A DNA stretch of 64,000 bases from NCBI RefSeq assembly GCF_030247195.1, contig NC_080672.1:26295906-26359905 (forward strand). The letters run 5' to 3'. Positions within the stretch are counted from its first letter, which is position 1. Each line of letters begins with the position of its first letter. This DNA is from Topomyia yanbarensis (taxonomy: Eukaryota; Arthropoda; Insecta; Diptera; Culicidae). Below the pieces are notes generated by a model. That model did no database searches. It was not told the DNA's origin and worked only from the letters and a program-made list of their open reading frames with translations. The position numbers and the translations under genes are program-made. Shown one piece after another: positions 10,891-20,559 of this stretch.

Positions 10891-12852
10891 TTGTTTCTTA
10901 AACCAAATAATAATTATTTTATCAATTCTAATGGATTGGATTTAGCCCGGTCTGATTTAGTCAATTTCTTGGGACTGAAATCTTACTTTTATGCATAAAC
11001 ACTAAAGAAATTCAAGAAACGTAATAAACAGGCCCGTAGCCAGGATTTTGTTTCGGGAGGGGCTTAAAAATTATTGCATAAATGTATTAATTCTGACGAC
11101 TTGAGATAGTCACTGGAAACGTAATTATGAAAAGTTTTTAGTGAAAACAAATCAAAAATTAAGACAATAGACACTAAAAAACCCTAAAAATATTTTGTCT
11201 GTTACAAGAAAGGCTATAGTACATCGACGAATTAAATTTGATTATTATTAATTTACAAGTTAGAAATTTCTCTAGTTACAAAAATGAATATTCAAGAGTT
11301 CAAATCATTTAGGGCTGATTGAAAATGCTACGCACTCTAGACTACACGTTTACAATTTGTAGAAGACGCTAAATTGGAATTAGTAGAAAAATATCCAAAT
11401 ATCCGTCTCACGAAACTTTACACGCATTTCCTTAATCAGGAGAACGAAACCAACGTCAAGGTTGTCTCTATGGATAGGAATATATCAGTGTGAAATTCAA
11501 GTTTACCGTTGCAAAGAATGTCCGAACAAAGTGAATGTCGAAATTTGCTTCAAATCTTCTGATAAGGCAGGCGATTTGTAGATGTGGGAAATAGGTTCAA
11601 CTCCTATTTGCATGATCAGGCGTCTTGCTACTATTACTAGTTCTGTGACTTCATCCGAAGTTTGCGTTAACTCGACTTTATGAAATTTTCAATTTAAATG
11701 ATACTGATCATGTCGTAATCATACCAATACTGAGAAAAACACATGTTTTTCTATTTGACTCACGTGGGGAATGGGTTAAAGCCTATCATCGACAATATTA
11801 TCAGGCAACTGAGAATAATTTATATATTTAAATAGATTCTTTTTAGATATTTTTTATATCTTTGACTTACGAATTAAAAATATCGTAGACTGATTTTCCT
11901 AGATCGCTGAAACTATAGTAAAAGTCAAAATGTAAAGTGAGTGCAAAAACTACTGATTTCACTACAAAGCAAGAATAAGAACCTTAGCTCTCTTGACTAT
12001 CAGCAATCTTGAAAAACCGTTGGAACTTGAGAAGATGAAGTAAATATTATATTTGAACATTTGAAGGTTTTATTTCGGAATTCATGGGTTTTTGGACAAT
12101 GTAAAATATATATTTCAATGATTTAATCTAATAATGGAAACTACCCAGAATTTAATCTAATGAGCGAAACTGCTCAGAACATGTTCATTAATCGAAAGAA
12201 AATTACTTAGCACTGATTAGTGGATGCTTCTAATTTAGGTTAAATTTGGTAAATATAATATTGATGACACCACAAAAATAACTAGAAACTATAAACATAG
12301 GTGAGCTTAATAATTTCAGCATCACTTGCTTCCGACACATGGAAGAAAACACATCGCACTTACATCTAATTTGCCGAAGAGGCTTTATTTTAGAGTTGTC
12401 TGTTTTTAAATTACAGCAAATTATCCGTTTCCTGTGAAACTTTTGCAAAACTTTTTGTCAATTCGTTAAACAAATATGTGGACACTAATCTGCACAGTAA
12501 TTGGTTTTTTTTTTTAAATATAAATAATTAGCTCTTGATTTTTTTACAATCATCATCAAGATTGGAAGGGATGTATGTCTTCTTGAAGAAAGTTGTAATG
12601 TGTGTGTGATTACAGGTTTGTTTTACCACTATTTGGGAAAAAGTTTCAATTAAAGTTGTTGCATCCAACGCATCAAAGTTGTACGGAAAAAGACGAAATT
12701 ATAAGATCAGAGCGCAATTCCGAAAGCACTCGTGTTGAGTGTATAGAAAATATAGAAGAGTGATCTTGAGTCGATTTCGATTGGTTGATTTTTTTCCTCT
12801 CATTTTTAGATTATCTCTCTCATTTTATTCCAAGACGAGCAAAAACAGAACG

Positions 12853-13139
12853 GGGCATAACTCTCCGAGCTCTCGATCGAAGCAGTTCGTTTTCTGGTGC
12901 TGTGCATAAAGTGAACAAGAATAAATTGTCAGTGAAGGTCAACCATTGTTCGAGGCAGTCTTTGTTCGCCGGTGCCCAGGCTGGTGAAGTGAATACCAGA
13001 ATAGCCGGAATCGCCGCTATATAAGCTAAGTATTTTTTTTTCTTTCATTTCCCTTTCCCCGATCGGTCTCTACTTCTGCCCTTTCCCCTGAATATAAGTT
13101 TCATCTCTCGTTTACACCACGTGTTATCCTCGTGCCTAA
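12853..13139 (+). promoter_or_regulatory. LINE 5' UTR with presumed internal promoter
   Basis: Starts GGGCATAACTCTCCGAGC right after the target duplication and runs to ORF1. LINEs of this group carry internal RNA polymerase II promoters. An initiator-like start and downstream phrases such as TCGATCGAAGCAGTTCG are compatible but not diagnostic. The stretch ATATAAGCTAAGTATT (about 13018-13033) is conserved in the minus-strand copy's 5' UTR (about 59880-59900), which supports this as element sequence. Confidence 0.55.
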
Positions 13140-14504
13140 ATGGCCGAGGGCGAAGTAACATTGGATGGGAATGATATTCCCATGGATATACCGGATAAAC
13201 CCGAAATTACTCCCTCCCCTGATTCCCCCAGTCCTCCCCGTATTAAAACATACCCAGCCAGTTCGACTGGACCCTGGGTGGTGTATTTCCGGCCCAACAC
13301 GAAATCGCCCAATATTCTAGAAATCTCACGGGAGCTGACTGCCAACTACCCGTCCGTGGCTCAGATAACACGTGTTCGAGCTAATAAGATACGCGTTATA
13401 GTAAATGACCTCGACCAGGCAAACCAGATTGCTCGCAGCGAGCGTTTTACGAAGCAATTCAAAGTGTATGTGCCTTGTAGAGTTGTGGAGATCGATGGGG
13501 TCGTCGCCGAACCGGGTCTAAAGTGCGAAGACCTGTTGAAGTACGGGGTTGGCTGCTTTAAGGACCCTTCACTTCAAAAGGTGAAAATTCTGGAATGCAA
13601 GCAATTGTATTCCGCAAAAACTGAAGATGATAAGACAACTTATTCTCCGTCAGACTCGATTCGGGTGACTTTCTCCGGATCTGCTCTTCCCAACTATGTC
13701 CTCCTGGATAAGGTTCGCCTACCTGTTCGCCTATTTGTACCGCGGGTAATGAACTGCAGGAATTGCAAGCAACTGGGCCACACAGCCACTTATTGTGGCA
13801 ATAAAAAACGGTGCGGCAAATGCGAGGGAGAGCATGAGGATGACGCTTGCGGTGGAGAAACTGAGAAGTGTATTTACTGCGGGGGCCCTCCGCATGCTCT
13901 TAAGTCATGCCCGGCGTACAAGCAGCGCGGGGATAAAATTAAGCGCTCCCTTAAGGATCGCTCGAGGCACTCTTATGCAGAAATGCTAAAGAATGCTTCG
14001 CCATCTGTCGCTTCCGAAAATTCCTTTGCTCTTTTGGCTGGCGTTGAGCAAGAATCTGACGACCCACAAGAGGGAACATCATTGGTTAACCCAGGGGAAT
14101 CCAGGAAGAGGAGAAATCTAGCCTCCCCTACATTGCCTCGTAAGGGTGCCAAGGTGTCGTCCACTCAGAGTGCGCCAACCGCAATCAATAAATCCAACGG
14201 AAGTGATGCACAAAAGCCGAAGCAATTTGCTCCAGGACTTGGAAATATTAATTCTAACAAGGAGTACCCACCACTTCCAGGGACATCCAAAACCCCAAGT
14301 GTCCCCTTTTTTCAAACAGATACTCAGTCCAGTAGCGGACTAATGAAATTTTCTGACATAGTGGACTTAATTTTCACAGCTTTCAATGTTACTGATCCTC
14401 TTAAAAGCCTTCTGATACGTTTTCTCCCTATAGTGCAAACATTTTTGAAGCAGTTGACTACTAAATGGCCCCTCCTTGCAGCGATCGTATCCTTCGATGG
14501 CTAA
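13140..14504 (+). CDS. LINE ORF1: Gag-like nucleic-acid-binding protein, 454 aa
   Basis: This protein is expected to bind the element RNA and form the retrotransposition particle. Residues 38-115 (YPASSTGPWVVYF onward) look like an RRM-type fold region. Three CCHC knuckles follow: C206-C209-H214-C219 (CX2CX4HX4C), C225-C228-H232-C237 (CX2CX3HX4C) and C244-C247-H252-C257. The rest is low-complexity, Ser/Pro-rich, with a hydrophobic C-terminal segment. The ATG at 13140 is the first in-frame start after the 5' UTR. Its stop TAA (14502-14504) overlaps the likely ORF2 start. Related decayed ORF1s are at 44970-45950, 53420-53590 (minus) and 59090-59816 (minus). Confidence 0.9.
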   Translation: MAEGEVTLDGNDIPMDIPDKPEITPSPDSPSPPRIKTYPASSTGPWVVYFRPNTKSPNILEISRELTANYPSVAQITRVRANKIRVIVNDLDQANQIARSERFTKQFKVYVPCRVVEIDGVVAEPGLKCEDLLKYGVGCFKDPSLQKVKILECKQLYSAKTEDDKTTYSPSDSIRVTFSGSALPNYVLLDKVRLPVRLFVPRVMNCRNCKQLGHTATYCGNKKRCGKCEGEHEDDACGGETEKCIYCGGPPHALKSCPAYKQRGDKIKRSLKDRSRHSYAEMLKNASPSVASENSFALLAGVEQESDDPQEGTSLVNPGESRKRRNLASPTLPRKGAKVSSTQSAPTAINKSNGSDAQKPKQFAPGLGNINSNKEYPPLPGTSKTPSVPFFQTDTQSSSGLMKFSDIVDLIFTAFNVTDPLKSLLIRFLPIVQTFLKQLTTKWPLLAAIVSFDG

Positions 14505-17500
14505 GTCATCGAACGAGGTCACCGATTCGATCACTGTTCTACAGTGGAACAGCAGAAGTATCCTCCCGAAAATCGATTCCTTTAAATTTTTACTAAATAG
14601 TTTAAAATGTGATGCTTTCGCATTATGTGAAACTTGGTTAACTTCCGATATAAATCTCAACTTCCACGACTTTAATATAATTCGTCTGGATCGAGAAAAC
14701 CCCTATGGAGGAGTACTTTTGGGGATCAAAAAGTGCTATTCTTTCAACCGAATTAACCTCCCATCGACACCAGGCATTGAAATTGTCGCTTGTCAAGTTT
14801 TAATCAAAGGTAAAGACCTTTGCATTGCTTCCATCTACATTCCTCCTAGAGCCTCGGTAGGGCACCGAACGCTTTGTAATATCACGGAATCCTTACCGGC
14901 ACCGCGGCTAGTTCTGGGAGACTTTAACTCGCACGGTACGGTATGGGGCTGCCTTCATGATGATAATAGATCAACATTAATCCAAGATCTTTGCGATAAT
15001 TTCAACATGACCATCTTAAACACGGGAGAAATGACGCGGATTCCTACACCACCAGCACGCGCAAGCGCGTTGGATTTATCTCTATGCTCGACTTCGCTAC
15101 AGTTAGATTGCATGTGGAAGGTGATCCCTGATCCCCACGGTAGCGACCATTTGCCTATCGTGATTTCAATTGCTAACGGTTCAAGACCATCGGAAACAAT
15201 CAATGTATCGTATGACCTCACACGGAACATTGATTGGAAGAGTTACGCGACCGCGTTATCCGTTAAAATCGAATCCACTCAAGAACTTCCTCCGGAGGAA
15301 GAGTACAGGTTTTTGGATGGCTTGATTCTCGACAGTGCGAATCAAGCTCAGACTAAACCAGTACCCAGCGCGAATACCCATGGACGGTCTCCCACCCTGT
15401 GGTGGGATAAAGAGTGCTCAGAGCTGTACGCGGAAAAGTCCACTGCATATAAGGCCTTCCGGGAAGACGGGTTACCCGCTAGCTATCTACAGTACGCGTC
15501 GTTAGAAAGGCGAATGAAGAGTCTAATGAAAGCCAAAAAACGCAGTTATTGGCGCCGGTTCGTCGACGGGTTAACGAGAGAAACAGCGATGAGCACTCTT
15601 TGGGGTACGGCTCGACGTATGCGTAACCGTAATAGTACCAACGAGAACGTGGAATATTCAAACCGTTGGATATTTGCTTTCGCCAAGAAGATCTGTCCGG
15701 ACTCTGTCCCGGTACAGAAAACGTACCGCGCCGCGTCTCCTCACGATACCGCGAACGAAACACCGTTTTCGATGGTGGAGTTTTCACTTGCTCTCTTATC
15801 ATGCAACAATAACGCCCCAGGGTTAGACAGAATCAAATTCAACTTGCTGAAGAATCTACCTGACACTGCAAAAAGGCGCTTGTTGAATTTATTTAACAAG
15901 TTTCTTGAGGGTAACATTGTCCCTCATGACTGGAGGCAAGTGAAGGTCATCGCCATCCAAAAACCAGGAAAACCAGCCTCCGACCACAACTCATATCGGC
16001 CGATTGCAATGCTGTCCTGTATTCGGAAGTTGTTCGAGAAAATGATCTTGTTTCGCCTCGACAATTGGGTTGAAGCAAATGGCTTACTGTCAGATACACA
16101 ATTTGGCTTCCGCAAAGGCAAAGGGACGAACGATTGCCTTGCGTTGCTTTCTACAGAAATCCAAATGGCCTATGCTAACAAAGAGCAGATGGCATCAGTC
16201 TTCTTGGATATTAAGGGGGCTTTTGACTCAGTTTCTATCAACATTCTGTCAGAGAAGCTGCACCAGCATGGTCTTTCGCCAATTTTAAATAACTTTTTGC
16301 TAAACCTGTTGTCTGAAAAGCACATGCACTTTTCGCATGGCGATTTAACAACATCGCGATTTAGCTACATGGGTCTTCCCCAGGGCTCATGTCTAAGTCC
16401 CCTGCTCTACAATTTCTACGTGAATGACATTGACGATTGTCTTGCCAATTCATGCACGCTAAGGCAACTTGCAGACGACGGGGTGGTCTCTGTTACAGGG
16501 CCCAAAGCTGCCGACTTGCAAGGACCATTACAAAATACCTTGGACAATTTGTCTGCTTGGGCTCTTCAGCTGGGTATTGAGTTCTCCACGGAGAAAACTG
16601 AGTTGGTTGTTTTTTCTAGGAAGCGTGAGCCGGCGCAACTCCAGCTTTTATTAATGGGTGCAACGATCAACCAGGTTTTCACATTTAAATATCTCGGGGT
16701 CTGGTTCGACTCTAAAGGTACCTGGGGATGTCACATTAGGTATCTGAAACAGAAATGCCAACAAAGGATCAATTTTCTCCGAACAATAACTGGAACATGG
16801 TGGGGTGCTCACCCAGGAGACCTGATCAGGTTATACCAAACAACGATATTGTCGGTGATGGAGTACGGGTGCTTCTGTTTCCGCTCCGCTGCGAACATAC
16901 ACTTCATCAAACTGGAGAGAATCCAGTATCGTTGCTTGCGCGTTGCCTTGGGTTGCATGCACTCGACCCATACGATGAGTCTCGAAGTGCTGGCGGGCGT
17001 TCTTCCGCTAAAAAATCGATTTTGGGAACTCTCATATCGATTGCTCATCCGATGCGACATTCTGAACCCGTTGGTGATTGAAAACTTCGAGAGGCTCGTC
17101 GAGCTTAATTCTCAAACCCGATTTATGGCCTTGTACTTCGACTACATGGCACAGAGCATTAATCCTTCTTCATATACTCCCAACCGTGTTCGTTTCCTAG
17201 ATACTTCTGATTCTACTGTATTCTTCGACACATCCATGAAGGAAGAGATTCGTGGAATCCCGGACCATATACGCCCGCAAGTGATCCCCAATATATTTTA
17301 TAATAAATTCCGAGAAGTCGACTGTGACAAAATGTTCTACACTGACGGATCAAATCTCGATGGGTCCACTGGCTTCGGTATCTTCAACAATACTATCACC
17401 GCTTCATTCAAGCTCAATGATCCCGCTTCAGTTTACGTCGCAGAGTTAGCTGCAATTCAGTACACCCTTGGGATCATCGACACTCTGCCCACAGATCACT

Positions 17501-18183
17501 ACTTCATCATTTCGGACAGCCTCAGCTCCATCGAGGCTCTTCGTGCGATGAAGCCCAAAAAGCAATTCCCATATTTCCTGGGGAAGATACGGGAGTCCTT
17601 GTGTACGTTATCTGAAAAATATTATCAAATTACCTTTGTTTGGGTCCCCTCTCATTGCTCTATCTCGGGCAATGAAAAGGCCGACTCATTAGCAAAGGTG
17701 GGCGCATTAAATGGTGACATATACGAAAGACCAATCTGCTTCAACGAATTTTTTAGTATTTGTCGTCAGAGGACACTCAACAGTTGGCAAACCTCGTGGA
17801 GCAATGGTGAACTTGGACGATGGCTACATTCCATTATCCCAAAGGTATCAACGAAGCCTTGGTTCAGGGGGATGGATGTGGGTCGGGATTTTATTCGTGT
17901 AATGTCCCGACTTATGTCCAACCACTACACCTTGGATGCGCATTTGCGGCGTATTGGGCTTGCGGAGAGTAGTCTGTGCGCTTGTGACGAGGGCTATCAC
18001 GACATCGAGCACGTTGTCTGGGTATGCGCCGGGTACTTGGACGCCAGGTCTCAGTTAAAGGATTCCCTTCGGGCCCGAGGTAGACCACCCAATGTCCCAG
18101 TCCGAGATATACTGGCAAATCGTGATTTCCCCTATATGTCCCTTATTTATACTTTCATAAAAACGACAAATATCCCAATTTAG
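14497..18183 (+). CDS. LINE ORF2: endonuclease-reverse transcriptase-RNase H
   Basis: The enzyme nicks target DNA and reverse-transcribes the element RNA from the nick. Counting from the upstream in-frame ATG at 14476, the apurinic-type endonuclease has N25, E52, D149/N151, D200 and S223-D224-H225. The RT spans about 430-730, with FLDIKGAFDSV, GLPQGSCLSPLLYNFYVND and the active site LADD at 665-668, where most relatives have [FY]ADD. RNase H shows D957, E990, D1014, H1060 and D1069. A C-terminal CXC...H...C finger lies near 1168-1185. I prefer the start at 14497, which overlaps the ORF1 stop as ATGGCTAA; 14476 would add seven residues. No disabling mutation is seen. Confidence 0.92.
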   Translation: MAKSSNEVTDSITVLQWNSRSILPKIDSFKFLLNSLKCDAFALCETWLTSDINLNFHDFNIIRLDRENPYGGVLLGIKKCYSFNRINLPSTPGIEIVACQVLIKGKDLCIASIYIPPRASVGHRTLCNITESLPAPRLVLGDFNSHGTVWGCLHDDNRSTLIQDLCDNFNMTILNTGEMTRIPTPPARASALDLSLCSTSLQLDCMWKVIPDPHGSDHLPIVISIANGSRPSETINVSYDLTRNIDWKSYATALSVKIESTQELPPEEEYRFLDGLILDSANQAQTKPVPSANTHGRSPTLWWDKECSELYAEKSTAYKAFREDGLPASYLQYASLERRMKSLMKAKKRSYWRRFVDGLTRETAMSTLWGTARRMRNRNSTNENVEYSNRWIFAFAKKICPDSVPVQKTYRAASPHDTANETPFSMVEFSLALLSCNNNAPGLDRIKFNLLKNLPDTAKRRLLNLFNKFLEGNIVPHDWRQVKVIAIQKPGKPASDHNSYRPIAMLSCIRKLFEKMILFRLDNWVEANGLLSDTQFGFRKGKGTNDCLALLSTEIQMAYANKEQMASVFLDIKGAFDSVSINILSEKLHQHGLSPILNNFLLNLLSEKHMHFSHGDLTTSRFSYMGLPQGSCLSPLLYNFYVNDIDDCLANSCTLRQLADDGVVSVTGPKAADLQGPLQNTLDNLSAWALQLGIEFSTEKTELVVFSRKREPAQLQLLLMGATINQVFTFKYLGVWFDSKGTWGCHIRYLKQKCQQRINFLRTITGTWWGAHPGDLIRLYQTTILSVMEYGCFCFRSAANIHFIKLERIQYRCLRVALGCMHSTHTMSLEVLAGVLPLKNRFWELSYRLLIRCDILNPLVIENFERLVELNSQTRFMALYFDYMAQSINPSSYTPNRVRFLDTSDSTVFFDTSMKEEIRGIPDHIRPQVIPNIFYNKFREVDCDKMFYTDGSNLDGSTGFGIFNNTITASFKLNDPASVYVAELAAIQYTLGIIDTLPTDHYFIISDSLSSIEALRAMKPKKQFPYFLGKIRESLCTLSEKYYQITFVWVPSHCSISGNEKADSLAKVGALNGDIYERPICFNEFFSICRQRTLNSWQTSWSNGELGRWLHSIIPKVSTKPWFRGMDVGRDFIRVMSRLMSNHYTLDAHLRRIGLAESSLCACDEGYHDIEHVVWVCAGYLDARSQLKDSLRARGRPPNVPVRDILANRDFPYMSLIYTFIKTTNIPI

Positions 18184-18982
18184 CCCCTCTCTTTTTATTT
18201 CTCGTTTTAGAAGCTTACTCTTGCCTTGTGGGACCGATCAGCTCCAGACTGCAACTATGTAACCGCCGTCGCACTTACCACTACGGAAACTGAAGCGAGA
18301 GCGACTCAAGGTCCGATGACTTTTGAAGGATTCCCCGCGGGTCCGAAGAATACCATCCGCCAATCCGACCTACTAGACTGAGGCGGTAATCTTTCGCTGA
18401 TCTCCCGTTTGAGCGAAAGTTGCAAGTTTTGCTCTTCTCTCCCGGTCACCATCTACGCTTTCTCTCCCCTGTCCTTGATACAACTGCTTCTACAGCCCCC
18501 CTCTGAATATCTTGACCAAGCATAAGTCTCCGCTAAAAAAGTTCAAATTTGTATTCTGTATTCCTAGTTTTAAGATAGTTGTAATTTTACCTCTTTGTTA
18601 AAACTATTGTCCCCCATCTTGTAAATAGAATTGTATCCCTAGTCTTAAAACACATGCGAATTTTCTCATAAATATTTGTTCCCCCTTTTGTGTACCAAAC
18701 TATATTGTTAGTTTTAAGATAAGTGTAAATATTTCCTAAAAATTATTACTATTGAATTCCTTGTTTTAAAATTTTTTCATAAAAAAAATCTTTCGCCCCC
18801 TCTCTTGTATATAGAATCTTATTTCTAGTCTTAAGATAGCTGTAAAATTTTTCTTTTTTAAAAAAATATTTCAACATTGTAACCTCCTAGTTTTAAAATA
18901 TACAAAATGTAAAAACAAAAGAATTTGGCACCGCCAAGCTAACGCATTTGTGCCTATCAAATAAACGAAATGAATAAAAAAA
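18184..18982 (+). other. LINE 3' UTR with internal repeats
   Basis: Six diverged copies of CCTAGTTTTAAGATAGTTGT occur at about 18563, 18639, 18709, 18761, 18825 and 18886, mostly 50-75 bp apart. Several are preceded by CCCCC-containing pyrimidine stretches. The UTR ends GTGCCTATCAAATAAACGAA then ATGAATAAAA, with AATAAA as polyadenylation signal. A similar end (ATCAAATGAACGAACTGAAT) closes the relic at 53690-54185. Confidence 0.7.
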
Positions 18983-18994
18983 AAAAACAGAACG

Positions 18995-20460
18995 ATAGAC
19001 TGTCATATACTGAAGACATGAAATCGAAACACTTATCCTAACTTATTGGCTTAAAGTTTCAATCAGTCCCAACATTTTAGTCGCTCTTCGTGATTGCCTA
19101 TTGTTTTACCACTTTTTGATCCGTCCACTTTTAAAAGAATTTTCTTCAACGCGTTTCTTGCAGATATCACGGATTAACGGATTAACAGTGTATTAGTGTG
19201 GAACTAATTCCTCGTAAAAATGAAATGAAGCGTCAATAAAAATGGTATTGCGTTAAAATGATGCGACACAAAAACTGTCTTCTCGGCTGACTCGTTCTTA
19301 GACAAATTGAAATACTTTTTGTGTAGCACAGTACAGAGTGCACAGTGTGTACTGACCTAATACAGAAATTCAAAATTGTATGCAATTCAAATACTTATCA
19401 TTTAAAAATAAAAAAAAAGCGGGGTCGTGGGTCTTTTATATATTTCGTTATGTAAACAATAAAAATTATTTAACGAGTTTAAATGGTTGTCCGGCAGATC
19501 TCGCGCAAGCGCTTAGCCATTGCACGTGGAAACTTGTTTACGAGGCGAGGAAATATTTTTTTCCTCGCCAACTATGTTTTTGGGGCGGGAGTTATTCATT
19601 TCTATCTCACTATTGTGCATTTCCGTGTCATCATCGTAGTTGCTGCCTTTATGTTCGCGAATATCTGATTTCATCCTTGCTTCTCGCACTCAATAATTGT
19701 CCTTCCGAATGGATTCCATTTCTCCCAAATGTGACATTAATCTGCGAGTAAGCGGTATCCGATCTTTAGCGGAACATTGATTTTCTCATCGTCCATATAC
19801 AGGATCTTAATTACAGCATTGTCACACACAACCATGTGTTTTAAGTTGTGCGAAATGAATTATTTCGTCTGGGCTAATTTTTTGAGCGCTAAATGCCTGA
19901 CATGGTAGAACTCGATAAAGACGGCTTCCGATAGTCTAACCTCCATTTACAACTTCAGGAAATGTTCCACATTATGAATGTTCGGTCCTATGCGAATCAT
20001 CAATAATTTTATAATCACCGTATGTGGCTGGAGCACCTCTTCTTGCTTCTGCTACTCACTGATCTCGACAGATTACTACAGCAACAATTATAGTAACAGT
20101 TTCTTTTATTCTTCGGACAAGGTACACAATATAAAAGTTACTATTTTTGTCGTTCGCTTCGCACTGGTTCGAGCAAAAGCATAAAGCACACTGAATTTCG
20201 TGACCAATGTTTTTGGTGGTTAGAAATAGCCTTCTTCAACTTTATCTCAATAATTTGTTCAAACCAAATGAGCAACAAATTTTGTTAAAAGTCGCCGGTT
20301 TTTTAATTTATTTTTGAAAAATTTCGGGAGGGGCTTTAGCTCCCTAGCCCTCCCCCTCTGGTTACGTGCCTGGTAACAAATATTTGAAAATGGCGAAAGT
20401 TATTACGAAAACCACCACCACTGGAAACGTTCCAACAGCGCTTAGAAAAGAAAAACCAAC
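18995..20460 (-). repeat. Right part of the hAT-like element (inverted relative to 22.3-23.4 kb)
   Basis: Region 19270-20325, read on the minus strand, matches 9490-9779 followed by 22253-23370. The match runs through GACAATGCTGTAATTAAGAT, CGGATACCGCTTAC and GCAGCAACTACGATGATGAC to TGCACTCTGTACT. One minus-strand frame across 19740-19930 reads coding-like (LALKKLAQTK, then NAVIKILYMDDEKINVPL) but is broken by stops. The GGGAGGGGCTTTAGCTCCCT block at 20328-20347 lies near the right terminus. Confidence 0.65.
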
Positions 20461-20500
20461 TTAATCCACCTAGCAGTGAGATGAGACATTTCTGATACAT
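20461..20500 (+). repeat. MITE head signature (AATCCACCTAG...GATGAGACATTTCT)
   Basis: TTAATCCACCTAGCAGTGAG then ATGAGACATTTCT. Variants occur at 26327-26360, 30366-30400 and 61935-61962. This phrase marks one end of a repeat family common to this window. Confidence 0.55.
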
Positions 20501-20559
20501 ATCACTGTTGGAGCATTTATTAGTTTGCAGAATTTACGCGAAGTAGGCAAACAACAGTT

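Larger units (their letters stand above)
12853..18982 (+). mobile_element. Full-length two-ORF LINE (I/Loa/R1 group), apparently intact
   Basis: The element has a 287-bp 5' UTR, ORF1 (13140-14504), ORF2 (14497-18183), a ~0.8-kb 3' UTR and an A-rich tail. The 12-bp direct repeat AAAAACAGAACG occurs at 12841-12852 and 18983-18994, a typical LINE target duplication; the A-tail makes the exact right edge ambiguous by a few bases. Endonuclease, RT, RNase H and a C-terminal zinc finger are present with no stop or frameshift. RNase H after RT places it in the I/Loa/R1 group rather than Jockey. I favour the I clade but cannot prove it without a tree. Confidence 0.9.
11029..20372. mobile_element. hAT-like transposon relic with 8-bp target duplication, interrupted by a LINE
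   Basis: The left end CAGGCCCGTAGCCAGG and the right end ...CTGGTTACGTGCCTG are inverted repeats (13 of 15). They are flanked by GTAATAAA (11021-11028) and GTAACAAA (20373-20380), a 7/8 match to an 8-bp target duplication. Without the LINE at 12853-18982 it would be about 3.2 kb. No intact transposase frame remains; coding-like scraps occur on the minus strand (for example MDDEKINVPLKIGYRLLAD near 19.75-19.83 kb) but I cannot name the family. The left part recurs at 41746-43757 and the right part at 9490-9779 plus 22253-23370. Confidence 0.7.

Noticed and set aside
15479..17081. Frames on both strands inside LINE ORF2
   Set aside because: Shadows of ORF2, which has catalytic motifs along its full length.
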